Positions 9,308 through 17,023 are shown, counted from the stretch's first letter. The stretch: DNA of 64,000 nucleotides from Konateibacter massiliensis (GCF_900184995.1 NZ_LT860099.1:434001-498000); one strand, 5' to 3'. The notes: generated from the letters alone by a model not told the origin. Numbers and translations are program-made.

Positions 9308-9949
9308 ATGACAATAGGAACAAATACAGTAAGCAGTAATTTTTCTGCATCAAATCAAGCAAGTTTATCAACCGACACTACAAATACAAGCACAAGCACC
9401 AGCAGTACATCGGGTTCAAGCACGGGAAAGAGCGCCGTTACTGCGTTAAAAGCGCAGGTTAGCAAGGCACAGCAGGAATTGACAGAGCTTGCTTCAAATA
9501 CCCAGATGTCTGAAAGCGAGAAGACGGCTGCAAAAAAAGAATTGAACGAAAAGATTTCTGACTTAAATAAGCAAATAAGAGAAGCAGAAGCTCAAATCAG
9601 GCAGGAAGAGCAGCAAAAAGCGCAAAAACAGCAAGTGGAACAAAAAAATGAAGATCAGGATACTGTGACCATCTCTCAAAGTGCCATGAGTGCTTTTGCC
9701 TCTGCCTCCACGGCAATGAAGCAAGGAGATACCCAGTCTTTATCGGATGCAAGCGAGAAGATAGCGGAATCTAATGAAACAGACAGTACTGCGGAGGAAT
9801 TAAAGACCAAAAAGCAGGAAGAAAAAGAAGATTCAAAAGAGCAGGAAGATTCCGAACAGAATTCTGACGAACAGTCATTAAGCTATGAGAAGGCAAATCA
9901 TCTGAGAAACAGAAGTGGAGTTTATCAGCATGTAGATTTTGTTGTATAG
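9308..9949 (+). CDS. FlxA-like coiled-coil protein, function unknown
   Basis: 213 residues, with no clear signal peptide or membrane segment. A Ser/Thr/Asn-rich N-terminus (1-40) precedes a Lys/Gln/Glu coiled coil (about 45-115). A short Ser/Ala-rich stretch follows (DTVTISQSAMSAFASASTAM), then an acidic Glu/Gln/Ser-rich tail and the hydrophobic end VDFVV. The pattern resembles FlxA-like proteins, but this is composition-level evidence only. ATG 9308 follows GGAGG at 9297-9301; the upstream in-frame ATG at 9236 lies within the 11-bp repeats and lacks a ribosome site. A -10 resembling flagellar sigma-28 (CCGATAA, 9273-9279) lies upstream, without a convincing -35. Confidence 0.6.
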   Translation: MTIGTNTVSSNFSASNQASLSTDTTNTSTSTSSTSGSSTGKSAVTALKAQVSKAQQELTELASNTQMSESEKTAAKKELNEKISDLNKQIREAEAQIRQEEQQKAQKQQVEQKNEDQDTVTISQSAMSAFASASTAMKQGDTQSLSDASEKIAESNETDSTAEELKTKKQEEKEDSKEQEDSEQNSDEQSLSYEKANHLRNRSGVYQHVDFVV

Positions 9950-10002
9950 GGCTGGCGAAAAAGGTAAGAATATAGTTTTGTATCGTTACTCTTTAGAGAA
10001 AT

Positions 10003-10047
10003 AAAAGCAGTAAGAAATCTTATTATATAGATTTCTTACTGCTTTTT
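10003..10047. terminator. Bidirectional terminator between FlxA-like gene and aroC
   Basis: The 18-bp perfect arms AAAAGCAGTAAGAAATCT (10003-10020) and its complement (10029-10046) enclose an 8-base loop. There are T-runs on both strands, serving the two convergent genes. Confidence 0.9.
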
Positions 10048-10066
10048 AATAGAGCTGAATAAAATT

Positions 10067-11161
10067 CTAATTAAAAAATTTCTTAACCGAATCCATATTA
10101 GAAGTTATACTCATAAACAGCATATCCAGTATGGTAATCGCAACCATAGATTCCACTACCACAACGGCTCTCGGTACAATGACAGGGTCATGTCTTCCTT
10201 TGATATTGACATCGATATTCTCACCATCCTTGTTGATTGTGGACTGTGTTGCCAGTATGGAAGGGGTTGGCTTGATCGAAGCGCGGATTAAAATATCGCT
10301 TCCGTCACTGATACCGCCGAGTATGCCGCCGGAATGGTTAGTGAGTTTTACAACTTTTCCGGTCTCATCATATTCATACTGATCGTTATTCGTAAGTCCT
10401 GTCGCTTTCGCAACGTCGATTCCGTCGCCGATTTCAAATGCCTTAACCGCACCGATGGAGGTGACAGCCTTTGCAAGGTTGGCATTTAATTTTTCAAAAG
10501 CAGGTTCCCCGACTCCGGCAGGAAGGTGGGAGACGATGCATTCGATTTTACCGCCCGAAGAATTATGGTTTGCGATGCATTCCTCAAGGTAGTCAGAAGC
10601 CTTTTTGGCTGCGTTTGCATCAGGCATATAGAGCGGATTGTTCATGATTTCGCCCTTGTCAAAGCTTGTGATTTCACAATCGCCGATTGACTTTGTATAG
10701 GCAAGCACCGAAACTCCAAGCTGTGACAGTATTTTGGAAGCGATGGCGCCGGCAGCAACACGTCCAATGGTTTCCCTTCCGGAGGAGCGTCCGCCGCCTC
10801 GATAGTCACGAAAACCATATTTTGTATCATAGGTTAAATCTGCATGACCCGGCCGATAATAGTTTGCAATTTCACTGTAATCACCGGAACGCTGGGTTTT
10901 ATTGAAAACAATCATTGAAATCGGGGTTCCGGTGGTCTTTCCCTCAAACACACCGGAAAGTATTTCTACGGCATCGGCTTCCTTGCGGGGAGTAGAAAAT
11001 TTGGACTGTCCCGGCTTTCTCCGGTCTAAAAATAGTTGAATATCTTCCTCACACAGCTCGAGTCCGGCAGGACAGCCATCGACTACAACACCGATGCCCT
11101 TGCCGTGAGATTCGCCCCATGTGGAAATGCGAAATAAGTTACCATATATTGAACCTGACAT
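10067..11161 (-). CDS. aroC: Chorismate synthase
   Basis: Converts 5-enolpyruvylshikimate-3-phosphate to chorismate with reduced FMN, the last common step of aromatic amino acid synthesis. 364 residues, the usual length. Family signatures are GESHGKGIGVVVDGCPAGL near the N-terminus and YRPGHADLTYDTKYGFRDYR followed by GGGRSSGRET. I chose the ATG at 11161 because GGAGG lies five bases upstream of it; the frame extends 22 codons further without support. The gene stands alone, away from other shikimate genes, with its own promoter at 11236-11264. Confidence 0.97.
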   Translation of the reverse strand: MSGSIYGNLFRISTWGESHGKGIGVVVDGCPAGLELCEEDIQLFLDRRKPGQSKFSTPRKEADAVEILSGVFEGKTTGTPISMIVFNKTQRSGDYSEIANYYRPGHADLTYDTKYGFRDYRGGGRSSGRETIGRVAAGAIASKILSQLGVSVLAYTKSIGDCEITSFDKGEIMNNPLYMPDANAAKKASDYLEECIANHNSSGGKIECIVSHLPAGVGEPAFEKLNANLAKAVTSIGAVKAFEIGDGIDVAKATGLTNNDQYEYDETGKVVKLTNHSGGILGGISDGSDILIRASIKPTPSILATQSTINKDGENIDVNIKGRHDPVIVPRAVVVVESMVAITILDMLFMSITSNMDSVKKFFN

Positions 11162-11235
11162 ACTTTCCTCCGTCTGCCATCTAAGAAAGTGGCTTATTTT
11201 CTCATCGTGTATCAGTGATGCACACACTTTACTCT

Positions 11236-11264
11236 AGTATAGTGACAGGCTAACTAATTTGCAA
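11236..11264 (-). promoter_or_regulatory. Sigma-A promoter of aroC
   Basis: Reading the minus strand: -35 TTGCAA (11264-11259), 17-base spacer, -10 TATACT (11241-11236). It predicts an untranslated leader of about 70 bases. Confidence 0.7.
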
Positions 11265-11322
11265 TATTAAAATAAAAAAATAATAAAAATTCGGTAATAT
11301 TCTTATTATGTTCACATTTATA

Positions 11323-11331
11323 TGGTATAGT
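11323..11331 (+). promoter_or_regulatory. Extended -10 promoter of the alarmone synthetase gene
   Basis: TGG followed by TATAGT (11326-11331) forms an extended -10. The -35 is weak (TTATTA, 11303-11308, 17 bases upstream). Confidence 0.55.
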
Positions 11332-11378
11332 ATTTGTGGAAATTTGTTTAAGGATTACTTACTATAGGAGACAATTTT

Positions 11379-12134
11379 ATGGCGGATTTAGAAGAGAATG
11401 AAAGTATATTAGGCGGAGAGCTGAGAGTGATAGAACAGAATCAACTGCTTCGAAACTCAGAGATATTAATCAATCAAACGCTGAAATTTCAAGAACTGAT
11501 GATGATGTACAGCTGCGCAATCAAGGAGGTCAAGACAAAGCTTGAGGTGTTGAATGCTGAGTTATCCGTTCGGTACAAGCGAAACCCGATTGAATTTATC
11601 AGCTCCAGAATAAAAAAGCCTGCCAGCATTGCAAAAAAACTGCAGAAAAAAGGAAAAGACATCAACGTACACGAGATAGAAAGCACCTTATCTGACGTAG
11701 CAGGAGTGCGTGTGATTTGCTCCTTTGTGGACGATATTTATGAAATTGCATCCATGCTTGTAAGGCAGGATGATATCACACTGGTAGATCAAAAGGATTA
11801 TATCCATGAGCCAAAGGAAAACGGATATCGCAGTCTGCATCTGATTATCGAAATTCCGGTCTTTTTCTCTGACCAGAAAAAGATGATGCGGGTGGAGGTT
11901 CAGATTCGTACGATTGCGATGGATTTCTGGGCAAGCCTTGAGCATCAGCTGCGGTACAAAAGTGTGGTAAACAACGAGGAAGAGATTAACCGTGAGTTAA
12001 AGGAATGTGCTGATGTAATTGCTGCAACAGATGTTAAAATGCTGAATATCAGGAACAAAATTCAAGAAAACACGGATGATGAGGAAACCATATTGGACAA
12101 GATGGATAAAATGGACTTCTCTAGTTTTTATTAA
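11379..12134 (+). CDS. Small alarmone synthetase (GTP pyrophosphokinase, RelP/RelQ type)
   Basis: Single-domain (p)ppGpp synthetase that transfers pyrophosphate from ATP to GDP/GTP. 251 residues. The RelA/SpoT nucleotidyltransferase core (about 70-195) carries RIKKPASIAKKL, DVAGVRVICSF, ENGYRSLHLIIE and VEVQIRTIAMDFWASLEHQ. There is no HD hydrolase, TGS or ACT domain, so it is not the long Rel enzyme. A short N-terminal coil of about 50 residues and a Glu/Asp-rich C-terminus flank the core. The ribosome site TAGGAG lies 8 bases before ATG. A 149-bp palindromic element begins 24 bases after the stop. Confidence 0.92.
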   Translation: MADLEENESILGGELRVIEQNQLLRNSEILINQTLKFQELMMMYSCAIKEVKTKLEVLNAELSVRYKRNPIEFISSRIKKPASIAKKLQKKGKDINVHEIESTLSDVAGVRVICSFVDDIYEIASMLVRQDDITLVDQKDYIHEPKENGYRSLHLIIEIPVFFSDQKKMMRVEVQIRTIAMDFWASLEHQLRYKSVVNNEEEINRELKECADVIAATDVKMLNIRNKIQENTDDEETILDKMDKMDFSSFY

Positions 12135-12158
12135 GGGCTTGAAAATAGATAGAAATAA

Positions 12159-12307
12159 TTGTAACTGTTCAGAGCCAATCTCGAAAACACTGTGTATTTT
12201 CGAGATGTGGCGTATCCGCCAAATAAATTTAGATAAAGATATGTTTAAGAATGCTTGCATTCTTAAGTATATTTTCATCTAATTTGCTTGGCTCTGAACA
12301 GTTACAA
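12159..12307. repeat. 149-bp cloverleaf-like palindromic element (MITE-like or structured RNA)
   Basis: A 20-bp perfect inverted repeat (12159-12178 and 12288-12307, arm ending CTGTTCAGAGCCAA) encloses three hairpins with almost no linker. Hairpin A has arms ATCTCGAAAA/TTTTCGAGAT (12178-12187, 12197-12206). Hairpin B has TGGCG/CGCCA (12208-12221). Hairpin C is a long stem of about 29 pairs (12225-12254 with 12257-12285), with three G-U wobbles, one A-C mismatch and one bulge. Wobble pairing in stem C favours an RNA fold. It has no ORF. It lies between the alarmone synthetase and the ohrR promoter. No second copy is present in the window. Confidence 0.8.
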
Positions 12308-12326
12308 ATAATTTTAATAAAATAAA

Positions 12327-12355
12327 TTGATTACAATATAATTGTATGATATAAT
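12327..12355 (+). promoter_or_regulatory. Sigma-A promoter of the ohrR-like gene
   Basis: -35 TTGATT (12327-12332), 17-base spacer, -10 TATAAT (12350-12355). Confidence 0.8.
12332..12346 (+). promoter_or_regulatory. OhrR-type operator
   Basis: TACAATATAATTGTA is a near-perfect dyad lying between the -35 and -10. It differs at one position from the Bacillus subtilis OhrR half-site arrangement TACAATT-N-AATTGTA. Its location implies autorepression. Confidence 0.75.
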
Positions 12356-12398
12356 TATGGCGTAACATGATAAATGAAAAAGGTAAAGGTAGTCGTTT

Positions 12399-12830
12399 AT
12401 GAATGAAGATTTATTAAAATTAGAAAATCAATTGTGTTTTCCCTTATATGCATGCGCGAAAGAAGTGGTAAAACAGTATAAGCCATATTTAGATGAAATT
12501 GATATCACATATACCCAGTATATCACGATGATGGTTTTGTGGGATAAGAAGTCGTTAAACGTAAAAACTCTCGGAAAATGCCTGTATTTGGATTCCGGAA
12601 CGCTTACCCCGCTTTTAAAAAAGCTGGAGAAGCAGGGATATATAAAAAGGGAGCGTTCTGTTGAGGATGAGCGTAATCTTATCGTTACGATTACAGAGAA
12701 GGGCGAAGAACTGAAACAGAAAGCAGCAGATATCCCTCTCAAAATCGGAGGCTGCATCAATCTGCCGAAGGAAGAGGCAGAATTTTTATATAACGTACTG
12801 TATCGCGTTTTGAATCAGATTACGGAATAA
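12399..12830 (+). CDS. ohrR: OhrR-type organic peroxide-sensing MarR regulator
   Basis: A 143-residue winged-helix repressor of the 1-Cys OhrR branch. The redox-sensing cysteine sits in ENQLCFPLYACAKE (Cys13), matching the Cys15 region of Bacillus OhrR. It is followed by the conserved YTQYITMMVLWD and YLDSGTLTPLLKKLEKQGYI recognition segment, with the wing DERNLIVTITEKGE. A second Cys (Cys18) lies nearby and Cys82-type C-terminal cysteines are limited to one (in GGCINLPK). Family knowledge predicts derepression when Cys13 is oxidised by organic hydroperoxides. An OhrR-like operator is in its own promoter. No ohr peroxidase is adjacent, so the target gene must be elsewhere. Confidence 0.85.
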   Translation: MNEDLLKLENQLCFPLYACAKEVVKQYKPYLDEIDITYTQYITMMVLWDKKSLNVKTLGKCLYLDSGTLTPLLKKLEKQGYIKRERSVEDERNLIVTITEKGEELKQKAADIPLKIGGCINLPKEEAEFLYNVLYRVLNQITE

Positions 12831-12876
12831 TAGATCGGAATATAAGATGAAGCTGCAAACAAGCTTGTCAAAATAG

Positions 12877-12912
12877 AAAATCCTGTCAGAGCAATGCTCG
12901 GCAGGATTTTTG
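12877..12912 (+). terminator. Terminator of the ohrR-like gene
   Basis: Arms AATCCTG (12879-12885) and CAGGATT (12902-12908), with inner GAGC/GCTC, followed by TTTTTG. It may work in both directions. Confidence 0.8.
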
Positions 12913-12941
12913 TGTCACAGGAATTCCTTTGAATCCCTTAT

Positions 12942-13199
12942 TTAATCAAAGTTTATAAAGTATTTTTGCCCTTCGGTCGTTGTGATAGAGAGGGTAGCAA
13001 GATTAAAATCATCGTCATAGACAGTCAGTGTATATTCAAAAACATCATTGTTGTCATGTTTTGACATAAAGATGTAGCTGCCGTTTTCCTTTCCGTCTAC
13101 TTCATCACAAATTTCATTATAAATATCAAAACCGCTAACCTCGGCTGGATAGCCGGAAGCCTGAATTAGCTGTTCAATCATCTGGTATATTTCGTCCAT
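12942..13199 (-). CDS. Small acidic protein, function unknown
   Basis: 85 residues, acidic, with no signal peptide, membrane segment or cysteine pair. The C-terminal half has a beta-strand-like pattern (YIFMSKHDNNDVFEYTLTVYDDDF, alternating hydrophobic). I do not recognise the family. I prefer ATG 13199 because GGAGG lies directly upstream of it; that ribosome site overlaps an earlier in-frame ATG at 13211. It converges on the ohrR terminator and has no operon partner. Confidence 0.65.
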   Translation of the reverse strand: MDEIYQMIEQLIQASGYPAEVSGFDIYNEICDEVDGKENGSYIFMSKHDNNDVFEYTLTVYDDDFNLATLSITTTEGQKYFINFD

Positions 13200-13283
13200 A
13201 AAACCCTCCATTTATTAATCATACAACTTATTTTTGTTTATTGTATCAAATTACTTCGTAATTTATTGGTATCCCCATTCGGG

Positions 13284-13313
13284 ATGATATAATGTCTAAC
13301 GTCATTATATCAT
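13284..13313. repeat. 11-bp perfect inverted repeat in a gene-free stretch
   Basis: ATGATATAATG (13284-13294) and CATTATATCAT (13303-13313) flank an 8-base loop. There is no T-run, so it is not an obvious terminator. It could be a binding site for either flanking gene. The rest of 13212-13382 shows nothing I can name. Confidence 0.45.
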
Positions 13314-13382
13314 ACTGTGTGGTGAATAGAAAACGAAATATAGATTTTAAAGCAAAAAAATGAAAATAGATGGCAGTTGGTG

Positions 13383-13411
13383 TTGAATATCTTGCCCTGA
13401 CAAGGTATAAT
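13383..13411 (+). promoter_or_regulatory. Sigma-A promoter of the NlpC/P60 gene
   Basis: -35 TTGAAT (13383-13388), 17-base spacer, -10 TATAAT (13406-13411). A small hairpin TGCGG/CCGCA (13422-13438) lies in the leader. Confidence 0.75.
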
Positions 13412-13478
13412 AACAAGTAGGTGCGGGTTCTAGCCGCATGTAACAATGATACGGTAGAGGGAAAACTGAGGTAGACGA

Positions 13479-14729
13479 ATGAAAAAGTTTGTAAATACTA
13501 TAATTATATTATCACTGGTTACAGCCATGTTTGCGGAAACCGCATTTGCGGCAACCTCTTCGGAGATAAAAAAGCAAAAGGAACAGACAGAGAGTAGTCT
13601 GAATTCTATTAAGAATAATATTAACAGTCTGGAGAAGAAGAAGGCGAATATGTCTGCGCAGATTTCTGAGACAAACAGCAAGCTTGTAGATGTACTCGTT
13701 GTAATACAGGTTCTTGAGGAGGATATGGCAAACAAGGAGCTGGAAATTGAACAGGCTCAGGCAGACTATGATGAAGCCAAGGCAAAAGAAGAAGAACAGT
13801 ATGAAGCTATGAAAAAGCGAATCAAGTACATGTACGAACAAGGTAATACGATGTATTTAGAAGCTCTTTTGGAAGCGGATAGCCTATCCGATTTGTTGAA
13901 TAAAGCAGAATATGTAAATGATATATACAATTATGACAGACAACTGTTGACTGATTTTCAGGAGACAAAACAGCAGGTTGCGGATTATCAGGTAGAACTT
14001 GATAATCAAAAAGAAGAGATGGTTGCTTTGGAGGCTGATTATAAAGAACAGCAGGCAAACTTAGAGGATACCATCGCAACGATGCAGGCACAGGTAGAGG
14101 ATTTTGATACACAGCTTTCATCCGCGAAAGCGCAGGCGAAGTCATATCAGGATATGATAAATAAACAGTCAGAGCAGATTAAGCAATTGGCGGCGGCAGA
14201 GAAGAAGGCTGCGGAAGAGGCGGCAAAGAAAGCCGTAGCGCAGCAGGCAAAGAATAGTGAGAAGAGTGCAAATACAACCTCTAACACAAGTACATCTCCA
14301 GGTGGCTCTTCCTCTGATAGTAGCTCCTCAGACAGCGGCTCTTCCGGATCTGGTACAACGGGCGGTTCGTCCTCCTCATCGGGAAGCGGAACGGGATCAT
14401 CCATTGCTTCCTATGCAACCCAGTTTATCGGTAACCCATATGTTCTTGGCGGAACATCGCTGACAAACGGTGCGGATTGCTCCGGCTTTACACAGTCTGT
14501 CTATGCGCACTTTGGAATTTCCATTCCGAGAACGTCAGGTGAACAGGCTTCCAGCGGATCAGCGGTATCCTTCTCCGAAATACAGCCCGGAGATATTGTA
14601 TGCTATGCCGGACATGTGGCTATCTACATAGGAAACGGACAAATTGTTCATGCGAGTACACCGGCAACGGGTATTAAATATGGAAATGTTACATATCGTA
14701 CAATTTTAAGTATCAGAAGATATTATTAA
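13479..14729 (+). CDS. Secreted PcsB-like NlpC/P60 peptidoglycan endopeptidase
   Basis: A 416-residue exported cell-wall hydrolase. A signal peptide (1-25, ending AFA-AT) is followed by a long coiled coil (about 27-255) like that of PcsB/CwlO proteins. A Ser/Gly/Thr-rich linker (about 260-305) leads to a C-terminal NlpC/P60 domain. The catalytic Cys is in GADCSGF, with the two histidines in GHVAIYIG and IVHAS. Family enzymes cut the D-Glu to diamino-acid bond in stem peptides. The coiled coil likely holds the enzyme inactive until a membrane partner (FtsEX in related systems) acts; that is inference. ATG follows GAGG with proper spacing. Confidence 0.92.
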   Translation: MKKFVNTIIILSLVTAMFAETAFAATSSEIKKQKEQTESSLNSIKNNINSLEKKKANMSAQISETNSKLVDVLVVIQVLEEDMANKELEIEQAQADYDEAKAKEEEQYEAMKKRIKYMYEQGNTMYLEALLEADSLSDLLNKAEYVNDIYNYDRQLLTDFQETKQQVADYQVELDNQKEEMVALEADYKEQQANLEDTIATMQAQVEDFDTQLSSAKAQAKSYQDMINKQSEQIKQLAAAEKKAAEEAAKKAVAQQAKNSEKSANTTSNTSTSPGGSSSDSSSSDSGSSGSGTTGGSSSSSGSGTGSSIASYATQFIGNPYVLGGTSLTNGADCSGFTQSVYAHFGISIPRTSGEQASSGSAVSFSEIQPGDIVCYAGHVAIYIGNGQIVHASTPATGIKYGNVTYRTILSIRRYY

Positions 14730-14743
14730 AAGATTAGGAGAAT

Positions 14744-14790
14744 CAAAAGGTGCTTCGCACAAATTCGGTGCTTTTGACACCTTAACCTGA
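14744..14790. repeat. Small hairpin repeat, copy 1
   Basis: AAGGTG and CACCTT flank a loop containing TTCGGTGCTTTTGA. The same loop and right arm recur at 16236-16286. Confidence 0.5.
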
Positions 14791-14798
14791 ATAGGTGT

Positions 14799-14836
14799 AA
14801 AGTGCAAATTGTAAATTTACAGTTTGCACTTTTTAT
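14799..14836 (+). terminator. Terminator of the NlpC/P60 gene
   Basis: Perfect 10-bp arms AAAGTGCAAA (14799-14808) and TTTGCACTTT (14823-14832), followed by T-rich sequence. Confidence 0.85.
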
Positions 14837-14885
14837 ATCGTATGAGGCTTACAAAAAATTAAAATAATAGGAAAAGGAATAAATT

Positions 14886-15650
14886 ATGTTAAATCAGTTT
14901 TCAAGAACAGAGCTTTTATTAGGAAAAGAAGGAATGGACCGCCTGGAGAATGCGAGAGTAGCGGTGTTTGGAATAGGCGGAGTCGGCGGCTACACGGTTG
15001 AAGCACTGGCGCGCAGCGGAGTCGGAAAATTTGACCTTATTGATGATGATAAGGTGTGTTTGACAAATATAAACAGGCAGATTATTGCGACAAGAAAAAC
15101 AGTCGGAAAATATAAGGTTGATGTTATGGAGGAGCGAATTCTTGAAATCAATCCAAAGGCTGTCGTAAAGAAGCATCAATGCTTCTTTTTACCGGAAAAC
15201 GTAGAGCAGTTTGACTTTGATGAGTATGATTATATTGTGGATGCCGTGGATACGGTAACAGCCAAGATTGAACTGGTTCTTCAGGCGAAGGCTCACAATG
15301 TTCCGATTATCAGCGCGATGGGCGCAGGAAACAAAATGGACCCCACCAGATTCGAGGTAGCAGACATTTATAAAACTTCCGTTTGCCCGCTTGCAAAGGT
15401 TATGAGACGCGAACTGAAAAAGCGTGATATTAAGCGCCTAAAGGTAGTATATTCTAAGGAACAGCCGTTAAAGCCGATAGAAGATATGGCAATCAGTTGT
15501 CGAAGCAATTGCATCTGCCCTCCGGGAGCAGAACGAAAATGTACCGAGCGAAGAGCGATTCCAGGCAGCAATGCCTTTGTCCCTTCCGTGGTTGGGCTTA
15601 TTTTAGCTGGTGAAGTAATTAAAGATATGATTGGATATAATAAGAATTAA
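14886..15650 (+). CDS. tcdA: tRNA threonylcarbamoyladenosine dehydratase (ThiF/E1-like)
   Basis: 254 residues. This family cyclises the t6A37 threonylcarbamoyl side chain of tRNA to ct6A using ATP. The Rossmann nucleotide site is VAVFGIGGVGGYTVEALARS, followed by NINRQIIAT, typical of the ThiF/MoeB/HesA superfamily. The C-terminal part has CPLAKVMRRELKKRDI and PSVVGLILAGEVIKDMI, which match TcdA rather than ThiF or MoeB. No ubiquitin-like sulphur carrier gene is adjacent, supporting tcdA. A terminator at 15711 ends the transcript. Confidence 0.9.
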   Translation: MLNQFSRTELLLGKEGMDRLENARVAVFGIGGVGGYTVEALARSGVGKFDLIDDDKVCLTNINRQIIATRKTVGKYKVDVMEERILEINPKAVVKKHQCFFLPENVEQFDFDEYDYIVDAVDTVTAKIELVLQAKAHNVPIISAMGAGNKMDPTRFEVADIYKTSVCPLAKVMRRELKKRDIKRLKVVYSKEQPLKPIEDMAISCRSNCICPPGAERKCTERRAIPGSNAFVPSVVGLILAGEVIKDMIGYNKN

Positions 15651-15710
15651 AATGATAGGAATTTATGTTACAATTTAGCATATCATAAAGTGGAGTTATA
15701 TTTATGTAGA

Positions 15711-15740
15711 ATCAGGCGTCAGCAAAACGCCTGATTTTAT
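15711..15740 (+). terminator. Terminator of tcdA
   Basis: ATCAGGCG (15711-15718) and CGCCTGAT (15728-15735) form the stem, followed by TTTTAT. Confidence 0.85.
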
Positions 15741-15761
15741 AATAAAAGAAGGGAGAATACG

Positions 15762-16226
15762 ATAATCTCTATCAATCACTTTATTGTTAATTCAAATCAA
15801 AATAGTGTAATTTATCCGAAAAATGCAGAAAAAGATTTTTACTTTGATTTAAACGATATCATAACGGAGGCGCAGAGCAGGGATGGTATTGATTTATTAG
15901 ACCATACTAATTTTAAACTTACAGTGGGAGAAAATTATTATATCGGAAAACTGAGTTTAAAGTACGAAACAAACTATGTTCCCCTATTAATTACGGCAGG
16001 CACCTGCGCACAAGATAAACATATGTATGTTTGGAACGAGATTTTAAGAATAAGGGATATGATGTTTCCACTTAGCGATGAAAGAATTACACCTCCGGCA
16101 GCACCTTACATCGTAGATATGATAGCTCCCAGCCTATACAATAAACTGGAGGTATTTAGCTGGACGGAGGAGTTTACGAAGTGCGTCGGATGGCATGTAT
16201 TGTCGCCTGACAGCGTGAATGAATGA
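15762..16226 (+). CDS. Unknown protein with apparent ATA start
   Basis: The open frame runs from 15735 to the stop at 16226, but no ATG, GTG or TTG occurs before the GTG at 15924. A well placed GGGAG (15751-15755) sits six bases before ATA at 15762, giving a 154-residue product starting with SINHFIVNSNQ after the initiator. Starting at 15924 would discard 54 residues that look like normal protein (YPKNAEKDFYFDLNDIITEA). Either a rare ATA start is used, or an ATG was mutated. I do not recognise the family; it is acidic, soluble and has two Cys. It precedes the DUF2278 gene by 80 bases with a hairpin repeat between them. Confidence 0.55.
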   Translation: MISINHFIVNSNQNSVIYPKNAEKDFYFDLNDIITEAQSRDGIDLLDHTNFKLTVGENYYIGKLSLKYETNYVPLLITAGTCAQDKHMYVWNEILRIRDMMFPLSDERITPPAAPYIVDMIAPSLYNKLEVFSWTEEFTKCVGWHVLSPDSVNE

Positions 16227-16235
16227 TAGATAAGA

Positions 16236-16286
16236 TTGATTAAGGTGTCAGAATTCTACCTTCGGTGCTTTTGATACCTTAATCAA
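16236..16286. repeat. Small hairpin repeat, copy 2
   Basis: Arms TTGATTAAGGTGTCA (16236-16250) and TGATACCTTAATCAA (16272-16286) pair over 15 positions with one G-U. The 21-base loop holds TTCGGTGCTTT. It shares loop and right arm with 14744-14790. Confidence 0.65.
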
Positions 16287-16306
16287 CATTTAAGGAGCAC
16301 GAAATT

Positions 16307-16951
16307 ATGCCGATAGAAAATTATGGAGTTTTAAAGGGTAAAATCCTTACAGGTAGACAGGAACGCTATGATAATTCGCCCCATTATCAAATATTGGTGG
16401 AAGGGGAGAATAAAACATCATACAGGGTAGCGGTTAATGTAATGTCAAGAACACAGGAATCTGAAATATTATATCTGGCAGATGAACAATATCGGAATGC
16501 GGGAATAAAAAATATACAAAAACTCCCGAATGGATTTACCAGGATAAACCAAAATAACCGCGAGCTTGCCTTGGATTATACAAGAGGAAATATGATACAC
16601 AAGCATCATAAGCTGGTTTTGACACCTCATGATAAGCCGGGTCCTAGAAATGATTTGAATGATTTTATCCATGAATATATAAAAAACTCCAGACAAAGCA
16701 ATGACGTAATCTATGTATTCGGCTCAAAATTTGGGCCTGAAGATAAGGCCGATCCGGTATTTGGCTTTTATCCTATGCTTGGTATGCACAATGTCCATAT
16801 GAATCAGGGAAATGACGGAAAATGGAAGAAGGATAACGGGATATGGCAGGATGGAGGGATACTCATTCAAAAAGAAGGCAGGTGGATTGCGATTTTGCTT
16901 GCCTTTGTAACGCAGTCTTGGCATACGGATGAAAAGGGAAATCCCAAATAA
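16307..16951 (+). CDS. DUF2278 (YukJ-like) family protein
   Basis: 214 residues, cytoplasmic by appearance. Family features span the whole length: an N-terminal IENYGVLKGKILTGR, PHYQILVEG, YRVAVNVMS, then LALDYTRGNM, PGPRNDLNDFIHEYI, IYVFGSKFGPE and a C-terminal block with MHNVHMNQGN, DNGIWQDGGILIQ and AFVTQSWHTD. The many invariant Asp, His, Asn and Gln residues suggest an enzyme, but no reaction is established for this family and I propose none. It may be cotranscribed with the unknown gene ahead of it. The ribosome site AAGGAG is well placed. Confidence 0.85.
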   Translation: MPIENYGVLKGKILTGRQERYDNSPHYQILVEGENKTSYRVAVNVMSRTQESEILYLADEQYRNAGIKNIQKLPNGFTRINQNNRELALDYTRGNMIHKHHKLVLTPHDKPGPRNDLNDFIHEYIKNSRQSNDVIYVFGSKFGPEDKADPVFGFYPMLGMHNVHMNQGNDGKWKKDNGIWQDGGILIQKEGRWIAILLAFVTQSWHTDEKGNPK

Positions 16952-17023
16952 ATACAGAAAATATAATACTTTTTTATTTAAGAAAATATGATATTTATAT
17001 ATGAAAAATAAAAGGGTGTTAAA

